From assembly GCA_938014215.1 (NCBI GenBank), contig CALLRW010000041.1, positions 248,001 to 312,000 of the forward strand: 64,000 nucleotides of DNA, read 5' to 3'. The position numbers and the translations under genes are program-made. Shown piece after piece: positions 34,143-43,507 of this stretch. The DNA comes from an uncultured Alistipes sp. (GTDB lineage Bacteria; Bacteroidota; Bacteroidia; Bacteroidales; Rikenellaceae). The number at the start of each line of letters is the position of its first letter. Positions within the stretch are counted from its first letter, which is position 1. The notes under the pieces were generated by a model. It saw only the letters and a program-made list of their open reading frames with translations. It was not told the DNA's origin and did not search any database.

Positions 34143-37106
34143 ATGAAACGATTTCTATTGACCACCCTGCTCACGCTCGGTGCCGCCGCGGTCTTTGCCC
34201 AGAAGGGCGTCGTGACGGCCACGGTCGTCGATGCGGAGACCGGGAACAGCGTCGTCGGTGCCGTGCTGAGCGTGGCACCCGTCAGCAGCCCGGACAAAAA
34301 ACAGGGCTTCGCCTCGGGCTACAAGGGCGCGGCGTCGAGCCCTGCGCTCGCATATGGCGAGTATGCCCTGTCGGTGTCGTTCATCGGCTACAACAACCTC
34401 GACACGACGTTCCGCCTCTCCACCTCACGGTTGAACCTCGGTACGCTGCGGCTGAAGCCCGGCGTGCAGATCGAAACGGTCGTCAAGGAGGCCAAGGCCC
34501 TGCGTACGTCGCAGAAGGGCGATACGGTGAGCTACAACGCCGGAGCCTTCAAGGTGACGAACGATGCCGACGTCGAGGGGCTGCTGAAGAAGATGCCCGG
34601 TATCACGATTACGGACGGCGCCGTCGAGGCCCAGGGCGAGGAGATCAAGAAGGTCTTCGTCGACGGCAAGGAGTTCTTCGGCGAGGATGTCACGACGGCC
34701 ATCAAGTCGCTGCCGGCCGAAGCGGTCGACCGCGTCGAGGTCTACAACAAGCTCTCCGATGCCGCCGAGTTCTCGGGCATGGACGACGGCGAGGGTTACA
34801 AGGCGATCAACATCGTCACCAAACCCGGCATGCGGCAGGGGCAGTTCGGCAAGCTCTACGCCGGATTCGGCTACGACGCCGACACGCAGGAGGGCGACCG
34901 CTTCCGCTATGTGGCCGGCGGTAATGCCAACATCTTCTCGGGCGACAGCCGCGTCTCGCTGATCGGACTGTTCAACAACGTCAACCAGCAGAACTTCTCG
35001 TTCGAGGATATTCTGGGCGTCTCGGGCGGCACGGGCGGCCGTCGCGGCGGCGTGGGCCAGTACATGATGCGTCCGCAGAGCGGCGTGGCCAAGGTCAACG
35101 CCATCGGCGTCAACTACACCGACACGTGGGGCAAACGCGATCAGGTCTCGTTCCAGGGCAGCTACTTCTTCAACAACACCAATACGGTCAACCGCTCGAC
35201 GACCGACAAGTGGTATGAGGCGCCGATGATCCCCGACACGCTGATGACGCGCGGATACTCCGACACGCGGGGCTACAACCACCGTTTCAATGCCCGTCTG
35301 GAGTGGAAGATCTCGGAGAACCAGAACCTGATGATCCGTCCGCGCTTCAGCTACCAGTCGAACGATCCGTGGAGCACGACCACCGGCTGGCAGTTCGGAG
35401 CTCCGTCGGCAGGCGGCAGCGGCTACAGCTATACGGACAACTTCAGCGACGCCCTGCGCCACGGCTACAACGTCGGGACGAGCGCCGTCTACCGGGCCAA
35501 ACTGGGCAAGGCGGGCCGCACGATCACCATCGACGGGTCGTTCAACTACCAGGACAACCAGAACAACTCCAATTCGTGGTCGAACGAGCTGGGCAGCCAG
35601 CCCGACCGTCCCGAAGAGATGGCCGGAGTCGAGGACGATATTCCCTTTAATTGGGACTATAATGGCTATTTTTCACCGCGCTACCTGCGCACGATGACCC
35701 CGTCGACGTCGTACAACGTGCGCGGCAACTTCACCTACACGGAGCCCGTCGCCAAGTATGCGCAGGTGAGCCTCCAGTACCGCATGTCGTACAATTCGCA
35801 GGAGCGGGACAAGCGCTCCTACGTCACGGCCGACGACCGGTTCTCGATTGCCGGTCTGACGCCCGATCCGCTGCTGTCGAACTCCTACCGGAGCGGTTAT
35901 CTGACGCAGAGCGTCGGTCCGGGCTTCCGCTATGCCAAGGACCGCAGCCGCTTCATCGCCAATGTCTACTACCAGCGCTCGACGCTCGACGGCGAGGTGG
36001 TCCGCGGCGATGCGGAGAAGATCTCCCATTCGTACAACAACGTCACCTATTTCATGATGGGCGAGCTGAACATCAACCGCGAGAATACGCTGCGGCTCTT
36101 CATCTCCTCCTACACCGACAGCCCGACGGTGACCGATCTGCAGAGCATCTACGACATCTCGGATGCGCAGAACATCACCCACGGTAACCCCAACCTGCGC
36201 CCGACCTACAACCACCGGCTGAACTTCCACTACATCAACTCGAACGTCGAGAAGGGCCGCACCTTCATGTGGATGTTCTCGGCGCGCACGACGCAGGATT
36301 ATACGGCCACCCACCTGGTCCAGAATCCGACTCTGGATATCGAAGGGACCACCTACAAGCCGAACTACTACTCGACGATGACCAATCTCGACGGATACTG
36401 GCAGCTGCGTACGCACATGAGCTACGGTCTTCCGATCGGCTTCCTCAAGTCGAACTTCAACATCATGGCCGGTGTCACCTACACCACGACGCCGAGCATG
36501 CTGGGCGGCGAGGTCGATTCGGCAACGGGCATGATCCTGGGCGGCGATCGCAACGACTCGAAGAACATGGGCTATGATTTCGGGGCGGTGCTGGGCAGCA
36601 ACATCTCCGAGAACGTCGACTTCACCCTTTCGTGGAACGGCACCTACAACGAGGCCACCAACTCGCTCAGCGCCACCAACTCGAAAAACCGCTACTTCAA
36701 CCATGCGGCCAACGGCAGTCTGAAGCTGGTCTTCCCGCTGGGCTTCACCCTGACGGCAGGCGCCACCTACACGCAGTATATCGGCTTCACGAACGACTAC
36801 GAGGAGGATTACCTGCTCTGCAACGTCTGGCTGGGCAAGAAGGTCTTCCGCAACCAGCGGGGCGAGATCATGATCGGCGTGAACGACCTGCTGAACCAGA
36901 ACCAGGCCTTCTCGCGCACGACCGGTTCGGGATGGACGCAGAACGCCACAAACAGCGTCATCGGCCGTTACTACATGGTGCAGTTCACCTACAACCTGCG
37001 CCGCTTCGGCAAGAAGGGCTCGCACAATATCAAGGATTACGACGGTATGGACACTCCGGCCCGGCGTCCGGGTCCGGGCATGCCGCCCCCGATGTTCCAC
37101 CATTGA
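34143..37106 (+). CDS. Outer-membrane receptor-like beta-barrel protein (CarboxypepD_reg/plug/barrel)
   Basis: A 987-residue protein with signal peptide ending in VFAQ. Residues about 22-110 form a carboxypeptidase-regulatory-like Ig domain (GVVTATVVDAETGNSVVGAV). A plug-like domain follows (VEGLLKKMPGITI, VFVDGKEFFGEDV, VDRVEVYNKLSDAAEF), then a large barrel of the type seen in OMP_b-brl_3 proteins. There is no SusD partner beside it, so it is not a standard SusC. It ends in a Met/Pro/His-rich tail. A TAAATTCG at 34002-34009 could be its -7 element. Ligand unknown; TonB-dependent uptake or a structural role are both possible. Confidence 0.85.
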   Translation: MKRFLLTTLLTLGAAAVFAQKGVVTATVVDAETGNSVVGAVLSVAPVSSPDKKQGFASGYKGAASSPALAYGEYALSVSFIGYNNLDTTFRLSTSRLNLGTLRLKPGVQIETVVKEAKALRTSQKGDTVSYNAGAFKVTNDADVEGLLKKMPGITITDGAVEAQGEEIKKVFVDGKEFFGEDVTTAIKSLPAEAVDRVEVYNKLSDAAEFSGMDDGEGYKAINIVTKPGMRQGQFGKLYAGFGYDADTQEGDRFRYVAGGNANIFSGDSRVSLIGLFNNVNQQNFSFEDILGVSGGTGGRRGGVGQYMMRPQSGVAKVNAIGVNYTDTWGKRDQVSFQGSYFFNNTNTVNRSTTDKWYEAPMIPDTLMTRGYSDTRGYNHRFNARLEWKISENQNLMIRPRFSYQSNDPWSTTTGWQFGAPSAGGSGYSYTDNFSDALRHGYNVGTSAVYRAKLGKAGRTITIDGSFNYQDNQNNSNSWSNELGSQPDRPEEMAGVEDDIPFNWDYNGYFSPRYLRTMTPSTSYNVRGNFTYTEPVAKYAQVSLQYRMSYNSQERDKRSYVTADDRFSIAGLTPDPLLSNSYRSGYLTQSVGPGFRYAKDRSRFIANVYYQRSTLDGEVVRGDAEKISHSYNNVTYFMMGELNINRENTLRLFISSYTDSPTVTDLQSIYDISDAQNITHGNPNLRPTYNHRLNFHYINSNVEKGRTFMWMFSARTTQDYTATHLVQNPTLDIEGTTYKPNYYSTMTNLDGYWQLRTHMSYGLPIGFLKSNFNIMAGVTYTTTPSMLGGEVDSATGMILGGDRNDSKNMGYDFGAVLGSNISENVDFTLSWNGTYNEATNSLSATNSKNRYFNHAANGSLKLVFPLGFTLTAGATYTQYIGFTNDYEEDYLLCNVWLGKKVFRNQRGEIMIGVNDLLNQNQAFSRTTGSGWTQNATNSVIGRYYMVQFTYNLRRFGKKGSHNIKDYDGMDTPARRPGPGMPPPMFHH

Positions 37107-37127
37107 TCGGCCGTCGCACAACACAAG

Positions 37128-37161
37128 AAGAGCCGGATCCTGTCGAAGGATCCGGCTCTTT
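37128..37161 (+). terminator. Hairpin terminator after the outer-membrane receptor gene
   Basis: AAGAGCCGGATCC and its complement form a 13-bp stem with a 7-base loop; the T tract is short. Confidence 0.75.
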
Positions 37162-37196
37162 GCATTTTCGAGGTTGTCACTTGGGTTGCCTTTTTC

Positions 37197-37345
37197 TCCC
37201 CCCCCCGGATGACCGGCTGATTCCGGAATCACGCGGCGACAATTCCGCGGCCGGTATTGCAGTGCTCCAACGTTTCCTGCATTTCCTGCATCACCAACGT
37301 TTTCTGCATCTCCAGGTTCTCTTGCTTTCCCAGAACCTCCCGGCC
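37197..37345. repeat. C tract and short imperfect direct repeat
   Basis: A run of nine C lies at about 37198-37206. At 37267-37320 the unit CCAACGTTT(C/T)CTGCAT recurs at a 27-base interval. No gene is supported here. On the minus strand the repeat reads as a short coiled-coil-like peptide (LEMQKTLVMQE, MQETLEH) behind the end of the permease gene. Confidence 0.4.
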
Positions 37346-37376
37346 CCTTCTGGCCCCCCCGGCCTCCCGGAGTCGA

Positions 37377-38675
37377 TTACTCGCGGAGGGGTTCGGCTTC
37401 GGCTCGCTCTCCGGCACCTTCACCGGACGGGAGCGCTCCGTCGGCCGGCAGCGAGGCGTCACCTTGCGATTCGGCCCGTTCGCGCAGCTCGCGGCGGATA
37501 ACCTGATGGATGCCGATGCAGGCCAGACCGCCGTAGACGATTGTCAGGATGACGAGCCACTTGATCTCATCGAAGACCTCGGACATTGAGGCACCCATGG
37601 TCTGGATGCGGATGAATCCGTTGACGCCGTGGCTGCTCGGGAGCAGCTGCCCGAGGTTGAAGAGCCAGTGGGGAATCCCCTCGCGCGGGAACGAGACGCC
37701 GCTGACCATCAGCACCGGAATCGAGGTCCAGAGCATCAGCAGCAGCGAATTTTCGCGGTAGCGGAACAGCGTCGAGACGGCGATTCCCATGGCGATGCAG
37801 GCCGACATGTAGACGGCCATGAAGAGGCCGACAACCCACGGATCGCCGTTCATCGGGAAGTGGAACAGCCGGTAGTGCAGCCCCAGCACGTAGGCGCACG
37901 TCACGGCGTAGATCAGCGCATAGACCAGCGCCCGTCCCACGACGATCGGCAGGGTCGACATGCGGCGCCGCCCGACGGGACAGAGCTTGTGGTAGAGTCC
38001 GAATTCGCGCCACGTGCCGCCGATCATGCCGATGCCGATCAGCATCGTCTGCTGGATGATCACCATGATAATGGCCGGCATGACGAAGGTCCCGTAACCG
38101 AGATAGGGGTTGAAGAGGTTGTGCGACTGGTAGATGACGGGCTGGGTCGTGGCCTGGGCCTGGGGAATGTTGGCCCCCTTGGCGATCAGCCGCTGGAATT
38201 CGACCATGGCTCCCGTCTGACCGATCGAGGTGACCACCTCCTGGAAGACCTGGCGGTACATGAGGAAGTAGCTGGCGTCGCAGTAGATCGCCACGTTGGC
38301 CTGCTGGCCGCCGTAGAGGCAGCGTTCGTAGTCCGCCGGGATGTAGACCACGCCGTAGATCTTGCGGGCGTAGAAGAGTTCGCGGGCCTCCTCCATCGAG
38401 GCGGGCGTATAGGCCACATAGGTGTTGGGACCGGCATTGAAGGCGTCGATCAGCGCGCGGCTTGTCGGCGTGCGGCTCTCGTCGACCACCCCGATCGGGA
38501 CGTTGCGCAGCACCTGCGAACCGTAGGCCAGCGAGTAGGCCGTGGCGTAGATCAGCAGGGCGAAGACCAGAATCAGGATGACACCCTTGTCGGTGAAGAC
38601 CGTATGGAATTCGTTGCGGATGACGGCACCGGTCTGCTGCCAGTAGGAACGGATCTGTCTTGTAAAACGATTCAT
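37377..38675 (-). CDS. ABC-2 type permease, second of the pair
   Basis: A 432-residue membrane protein. One TM segment near the N-terminus (VILILVFALLIYATAYSL) precedes a large extracytoplasmic domain (about 60-200), then five further TM segments to about residue 400, the YhhJ/YbhR topology. The C-terminal tail is hydrophilic and low-complexity (Glu, Ala, Gly). It begins one base after the stop of the first permease. The two would form a heterodimeric ABC-2 core that pulls substrates into the HlyD-TolC channel. No ATPase gene is in the operon. Confidence 0.9.
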   Translation of the reverse strand: MNRFTRQIRSYWQQTGAVIRNEFHTVFTDKGVILILVFALLIYATAYSLAYGSQVLRNVPIGVVDESRTPTSRALIDAFNAGPNTYVAYTPASMEEARELFYARKIYGVVYIPADYERCLYGGQQANVAIYCDASYFLMYRQVFQEVVTSIGQTGAMVEFQRLIAKGANIPQAQATTQPVIYQSHNLFNPYLGYGTFVMPAIIMVIIQQTMLIGIGMIGGTWREFGLYHKLCPVGRRRMSTLPIVVGRALVYALIYAVTCAYVLGLHYRLFHFPMNGDPWVVGLFMAVYMSACIAMGIAVSTLFRYRENSLLLMLWTSIPVLMVSGVSFPREGIPHWLFNLGQLLPSSHGVNGFIRIQTMGASMSEVFDEIKWLVILTIVYGGLACIGIHQVIRRELRERAESQGDASLPADGALPSGEGAGERAEAEPLRE

Positions 38676-38676
38676 A

Positions 38677-39855
38677 TCACAACCTCCCCCAGAATTTTTC
38701 CTCCGTCGCGACGCGTTTCAACCGCGGCAGACAGAGCATCGGTAAGACAATGAACAGCGACATCCACCCCAGATCGGGCAGCGAGTAGACCCACGGCGTA
38801 CCGCGCAGCATCTGGTCGACGAAGATGTCGGTGTAGTAGGTGAACGGGAAGATGCGGCTAAGCCACTGCATGGGTTCCCACATGGCCATGATCGGGAAGG
38901 TCAGCCCCGAAAAGGTGAAGGCCAGCACCGAGTAGCCGCCGCCGATCGAGAGCGACAGCCGCAGGTTGGCCAGCAGCGAGACGATCAGCACCGAGATGGC
39001 CTGGTAGCTCAGGATGAAGAGCAGCGTGGCGATGAGGATGACCGTGAGGCTGCCGTTGAGCGGCGTGCCGACGATCCGGAAGTTAATGACCAGCATCACC
39101 AGCGAGACGAGGAACATCACGATCGTGATCGGGGCCAGCTTTCCGGTCAGCGCCGCCGCGATCGAATCGCCTGCGGTGTGCATCCATTCGCGGGAGGTGG
39201 CATGCTTGAGCTCGGTGCCGATCGAGAAGATCGTCACCATGACGACGAAGATCATCAGCATCATCGGCATGAAGCTCGGTGCGAGGTAGTACCCGTAGTT
39301 GATGTGGGGGTTGAAGAGCACGTGCTTGTCGAACCGCACGGGCATCAGCTGCGCCATGGCCTGCCGCTCGGTCAGCCCCTGCTTCATCAGCAGCTGGAGC
39401 TGGATGCCGGCCGTGAAGGTCGTTACGGCGGTCTGGATATCCTTCGAAAGGAGGCCGTTGACCGTGATGTTGGTGCCCGAGACGTAGTTTTCGAGCGTGG
39501 TCTGCGTGTTGCTCAGGATCGACTTCTCGAAGAAGCGCGGCACGAGCACGATGGCTGTGACCTTCCCCTCGCGCATGAGCCGTTCGCCCTCGGCCATGTC
39601 CTGGATGCCGTAGGCGACCAGCGCCGTGGGGGTCTCGTCGATCATCTGGATGACCTTCCGCGAGAGGGTCGTGTGGTCCTGGTCGAGGACGGCGATCGGC
39701 ACGTTGCGGATGGCCCCCTGGCCGAAGAGCAGCGCGAAGAAGGCGAACGAGATCACGGGCAGCAGCACCATCAGCACGAAGTACATCGGCTGACGGCACA
39801 GACGCCGGACCTCGCGCCGCGCCACGGCACAGGTATTATGGAAGAATCCGGGCAT
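38677..39855 (-). CDS. ABC-2 type permease, first of the pair
   Basis: A 392-residue membrane protein with the same architecture as the next gene: N-terminal TM (YFVLMVLLPVISFAFFALL), periplasmic domain (VPIAVLDQDHTTLSRKVIQM), then a five-TM ABC2_membrane_3 region. A SWIFT-like conserved segment is FSGLTFPIMAMWEPM. It lies 3 bases after the HlyD gene. Together with its partner it likely exports a small hydrophobic compound such as a bile-derived or drug-like molecule; that is inference from family context. Confidence 0.9.
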   Translation of the reverse strand: MPGFFHNTCAVARREVRRLCRQPMYFVLMVLLPVISFAFFALLFGQGAIRNVPIAVLDQDHTTLSRKVIQMIDETPTALVAYGIQDMAEGERLMREGKVTAIVLVPRFFEKSILSNTQTTLENYVSGTNITVNGLLSKDIQTAVTTFTAGIQLQLLMKQGLTERQAMAQLMPVRFDKHVLFNPHINYGYYLAPSFMPMMLMIFVVMVTIFSIGTELKHATSREWMHTAGDSIAAALTGKLAPITIVMFLVSLVMLVINFRIVGTPLNGSLTVILIATLLFILSYQAISVLIVSLLANLRLSLSIGGGYSVLAFTFSGLTFPIMAMWEPMQWLSRIFPFTYYTDIFVDQMLRGTPWVYSLPDLGWMSLFIVLPMLCLPRLKRVATEEKFWGRL

Positions 39856-39858
39856 GGT

Positions 39859-40848
39859 CTACTTCCGGATTTGGTCCCAGTCGACCAGCACGCTCATGCC
39901 GGGACGCAGGTTGTCGACCTTCGAGACGGGTTTGGCCTTGATGGCGAACGTACGGATGTCGAAACCGCCCTGGGTGCGGGTTGCGGCCCACGTGGCGAAG
40001 TCGGCCTGCGGGGCGATGTAGCTGACCTCGAACTCGACGTCGGCATCCAGCGCCGGAACGTGCCCCTTGAAGTGCATGCCCATCGTAATGCCGGGCAGCA
40101 GGGTCTCCTTGACGTTGAAGGTGACCCACATGTCGCTCATGTCGAGGATCGCCACGACGGGATAGCCGCTGCCGACCAGTTCGCCCGTCTCGGCGATGAT
40201 CGTCGAGACCTCACCCGTCACGGGCGAATAGACCATCGCGTCGCGGATGTAGGACTCCACCTCGCTGACGGCCCCCTGAGCCTGACGCACGCGGGCGGCG
40301 GCAGCCTCCTTGTCCTCCTTGCGGGCGCCGTCCTGGGCCAGGTCGTACTGCGCCTTGGCGGCCTGGGCCGTCGCCTCCATGGCGCGGTAGTTGGCCGTCG
40401 CCTCATCGAGCTTCTGGGCCGGGATGACCCCCTGCTCGTAGAGGTTCTGCACGCGCTCGTAGGTCTTGCGGGCAAGCTCCAGTCCGGCCTGCGCCTTCTG
40501 CCACATGTTCATCGCAGCCTCGATCTGCTGCACGCGGGCACCGGCCAGCGCTGCCTGATCCAGTGCCGAAGCGGCACTCTTGACGGCCTCGGCCTGTTGG
40601 AGTTTGGCATCGAGTTCGGGGGTCGAGAGCGTGTAGAGCAGCTCGCCCTTCTCGACGTGCTGGCCCTCCTCGACCTTCATGTCGTCGATGCGTCCGGGGA
40701 CCTTCGACGAGGCCTTGTAGGTGGTGCACTCGACGGTTCCCTGGATCAGCATCGGCGTGCGTTTGTCGAGATACCAGCTGACCAGTACGACCGCCAGGAT
40801 AATGACCAGCGCGGTCGCCAGAATGACGATGATGTTGTTTCGTTTCAT
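39859..40848 (-). CDS. HlyD-family membrane-fusion (adaptor) protein
   Basis: A 329-residue protein with one N-terminal TM anchor (IIVILATALVIILAVVLVSW), a lipoyl domain split around a long coiled coil (about 85-195), and a C-terminal beta-barrel (FNVKETLLPGITMGMHFKG). It bridges the inner-membrane permeases and TolC. YhiI/YbhG-like proteins of this type accompany ABC-2 efflux pumps. It sits 12 bases after the TolC gene in the operon. Confidence 0.93.
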   Translation of the reverse strand: MKRNNIIVILATALVIILAVVLVSWYLDKRTPMLIQGTVECTTYKASSKVPGRIDDMKVEEGQHVEKGELLYTLSTPELDAKLQQAEAVKSAASALDQAALAGARVQQIEAAMNMWQKAQAGLELARKTYERVQNLYEQGVIPAQKLDEATANYRAMEATAQAAKAQYDLAQDGARKEDKEAAAARVRQAQGAVSEVESYIRDAMVYSPVTGEVSTIIAETGELVGSGYPVVAILDMSDMWVTFNVKETLLPGITMGMHFKGHVPALDADVEFEVSYIAPQADFATWAATRTQGGFDIRTFAIKAKPVSKVDNLRPGMSVLVDWDQIRK

Positions 40849-40860
40849 ATCGTGAGATTG

Positions 40861-42315
40861 TTATTTTTTATCGAACAGAATGGGGCGCGCATCGTTGCGG
40901 CGGGCATAGGCGGCGAACTCCTCGCTGATGCCGGCCGCCTCGAGCAGCTGGGCCAGCAGCAGGTCGTAATTGTAGGCGGCCTGGAGGCGTTCGGTGCGGA
41001 CACCGGCCAGGTTCAGCTCGGCGTCGATCAGATCCGACGACGAGCTCATTCCCTCGAGGAAGGCGGCGTTCTTCATGCGCAGATACTCCTCGGCGAAGGC
41101 CAGCGAGGCATCGATCGAGGTCATCTGGTTGCGGTAGTTCATCATCTGGTTGTAGAGCTTCTCGACCAGCACCGCGACATCCTGCCCGGCCTTGTTCTGC
41201 AGTTCGCCGACGCGGCGCACGGTCTGCCGGGCGGCCGAGTATTTGTATTCGCGGTTCAGACCGTCGAAGAGTTTGATGTTGACCCCCACGCCGACGGCCC
41301 AACGCGGGACGAAGCCGGCCACCTGGTAGTTGTAGAACGATCCGCCGCCCATGGCGACCACCTGCGGCAGGAAGGCCGAACGCTGGGCGCGCATCCCCTC
41401 CTCGGCCAGCTGGCGCTTGAGCGATACCTGCGTGAGCAGCGGGTTGCGGGCCTGGGCCAGATCCTGATAGTAGGCCAGCTCCTCGACCTCCGAGAGGATG
41501 AACATCGCCGTGGCGGGCTGCCAGTCGGACTCCTTGCCAAGCGTGTTGGAGAGGGCGCTGGCGACGGTCTGGGCCTGCAGCCGGGCGTTGGCCAGCTCAC
41601 GCTCGGCCTCGGCCATCTTAAACTCCACGTAGAGGAGTTCGCTCTGGGCGATCATGCCGTTCTTGGCCAGCGCGCGGGCATCCTCCAGATGGCGTCGCAC
41701 GCCGTCGACCACCTGCTGGCGCACCTCGACGACCTGACGGGCCAGCGCCAGTCCGAAGTAACGCTCGACGAGCTCCGAGATCAGCGCGTTGCGCGTCTGA
41801 TTGCCCTGCTCGACGGCCGTCTTCTCGTTGATCTTCGCCGCACGGTTTGCGGCGTTGATCTTGCCGCCCATCCAGATCGGGAGGGTCACCTCGCCGCCGA
41901 CGAATCCGAGGCTCTGGTCCTGCAGCGTGAGGAACCAGTCGGCATTCATCATCGGGTTCAGCAGCCCCTGGATTCCCTGCAGCAGCTTCGGATCGGTGAT
42001 GATCCCGCTGCCGAGGATCTTTCCCGTGAGGTCCTTGACGGGAGCCTTCATGTCGTTGAAATCGAGGCCGATATCTTTAGCCATGTAGGCATAGGCTCCG
42101 GTCAGGTTGATCTGCGGCATGCGCAGTCCGATCGCGGCGCGGCGCTCCTGTTGGGCGGCGCGTTCCTCGTAGGCGGCGGCCTTCAGGGCGGGGTTTTCGG
42201 TGAGGGTGACGGTGATGGCCTCCTCGAGGGAGATCATCTGCCCGCCCTGCTGGGCAAGTGCCGACACGGACCCCGCCAGCGCCGTTGCGCAGAGGATCGA
42301 AAATAGTCGTTTCAT
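40861..42315 (-). CDS. TolC-family outer-membrane efflux protein
   Basis: A 484-residue protein with a signal peptide ending in SALAQ. Two OEP repeats (about 25-235 and 250-460) start with MISLEEAITVTLTENPAL. It forms the trimeric outer-membrane duct of the efflux system and is the first gene of the four-gene operon (TolC, HlyD, two permeases). It has its own -7 element at 42339-42346. Confidence 0.93.
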   Translation of the reverse strand: MKRLFSILCATALAGSVSALAQQGGQMISLEEAITVTLTENPALKAAAYEERAAQQERRAAIGLRMPQINLTGAYAYMAKDIGLDFNDMKAPVKDLTGKILGSGIITDPKLLQGIQGLLNPMMNADWFLTLQDQSLGFVGGEVTLPIWMGGKINAANRAAKINEKTAVEQGNQTRNALISELVERYFGLALARQVVEVRQQVVDGVRRHLEDARALAKNGMIAQSELLYVEFKMAEAERELANARLQAQTVASALSNTLGKESDWQPATAMFILSEVEELAYYQDLAQARNPLLTQVSLKRQLAEEGMRAQRSAFLPQVVAMGGGSFYNYQVAGFVPRWAVGVGVNIKLFDGLNREYKYSAARQTVRRVGELQNKAGQDVAVLVEKLYNQMMNYRNQMTSIDASLAFAEEYLRMKNAAFLEGMSSSSDLIDAELNLAGVRTERLQAAYNYDLLLAQLLEAAGISEEFAAYARRNDARPILFDKK

Positions 42316-42338
42316 AATGTACAGTGCGTTTATGTCTG

Positions 42339-42346
42339 CAAATATA
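42339..42346 (-). promoter_or_regulatory. -7 element TATATTTG for the efflux operon
   Basis: TATATTTG on the minus strand, 24 bases before the TolC ATG at 42315. Confidence 0.6.
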
Positions 42347-42427
42347 GACGTTCCGTCATGAAGTGTGGCGCCGCACCAGCACTTTAGGACAATTTTAGTC
42401 CATTACGAACACAAATCGTGCCGCAAA

Positions 42428-43507
42428 TCAATGCTTCAGGTGGGCATTTGCCTCGAGAACCCTCGGGGCGAGCTCGGGATAGACCCGCACGTCGACACCG
42501 GCCTCACGCAGCGTTCGGGCCCCCTGGCACTGGACGAAACAGTCGGGCTCGTAGCACGCAAAAACCGTGCGAGAAAATCCGTAGCGGAGAATCAGCTGCG
42601 TACAGCTTTCGGGTTCGCTGCTGCGCTTCGAGCAGGGCTCCATCGAGGAGTAGATCGCCGCGCCGTGCAGATCGGCCCCCGCCGCCAGGGCCTTGCGGAT
42701 GGCCTCCTGTTCGGCGTGATGCGTCGGTGAGGATTCGTGGGTGTAGCCCGTGAACGTGCGGCCGTCGGGCAGGCGGATGACCGCCCCGACGCAGTAGCAC
42801 GTCGGGCTGGGCTGACAGCGGAAGGCCTCGTCGGTGGCTGCCCGGAGCCAGTGCAGATCCTCCGCCGAGGTGTCGGGGTGCAGCACCCACGTCTCGACCT
42901 CCATGCCGCCGAGCCGCTCCCGCCAGCAGAGCGCCCCCACCGGAGGATCGAACCGGAAGGGAGTCCGACCCTGCCCCGCCCCGAGCCGCAGCTGCGGATT
43001 GACGGCCCGCCGCACGACATCGGCCTGCCCCGCTCTGAGGAACATCTCCAGCACGGCGGCACCCCCCTCGACCAGCAGATGGCGGATTCCGCGCCGTTCG
43101 AGCTCCGTGACGATGAAGGCGGGCGTCACGGCACCTCCGTCCTGGATGACCGTCGCCACGCCATCGAGCTCCGGGATTGCCCGCTCGGCAAAGACCACCC
43201 GGTCGGCATCCCCCTCGGTGAAGAACTTCAGCGACGGATCGAGCCTTCCGGAACGGGTCAGCGTCACCTTCGTCAGATCGGGTCGCAACCCTTCGCGGCG
43301 ACGCCGTTCGCGGGCCTGCGGATCGCGCAGCAGCAGCGAGGGGTTGTCGCGGCGCAGCGTCTCGGCACCGACCAGAATGGCGTCGCAGCGGGTGCGCAGT
43401 TCGAGGACCGCAGCCCAGTCTTCGGGCGTGGAGATCATCAGCCGCCGATCGGTCGCATCGTCGAGATAGCCGTCGGCCGTCGTGGCAAAGGAGAGGGTTA
43501 TTCGCAT
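42428..43507 (-). CDS. RibD-like reductase-deaminase fusion with reversed domain order
   Basis: A 359-residue protein. Residues 1-210 are a RibD C-terminal/DHFR-like reductase (DAILVGAETLRRDNPSL, then HLLVEGGAAVLEMFL). Residues about 220-350 are a cytidine-deaminase-fold zinc domain: HAE at 264-266 and Cys292/Cys302 in SMEPCSKRSSEPESC. In ordinary RibD the deaminase comes first. The reductase-first order is what I recall from some actinobacterial proteins. The reaction is probably a pyrimidine or pterin-type deamination plus reduction in riboflavin-like chemistry, but the substrate is not proven. It overlaps the stop of the phosphoesterase gene by 10 bases. Confidence 0.85.
   Translation of the reverse strand: MRITLSFATTADGYLDDATDRRLMISTPEDWAAVLELRTRCDAILVGAETLRRDNPSLLLRDPQARERRRREGLRPDLTKVTLTRSGRLDPSLKFFTEGDADRVVFAERAIPELDGVATVIQDGGAVTPAFIVTELERRGIRHLLVEGGAAVLEMFLRAGQADVVRRAVNPQLRLGAGQGRTPFRFDPPVGALCWRERLGGMEVETWVLHPDTSAEDLHWLRAATDEAFRCQPSPTCYCVGAVIRLPDGRTFTGYTHESSPTHHAEQEAIRKALAAGADLHGAAIYSSMEPCSKRSSEPESCTQLILRYGFSRTVFACYEPDCFVQCQGARTLREAGVDVRVYPELAPRVLEANAHLKH

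Noticed and set aside
34143..37106. SusC of a polysaccharide utilisation locus
   Set aside because: No SusD gene follows; the plug and barrel fit the wider OMP_b-brl/TonB-like group instead.
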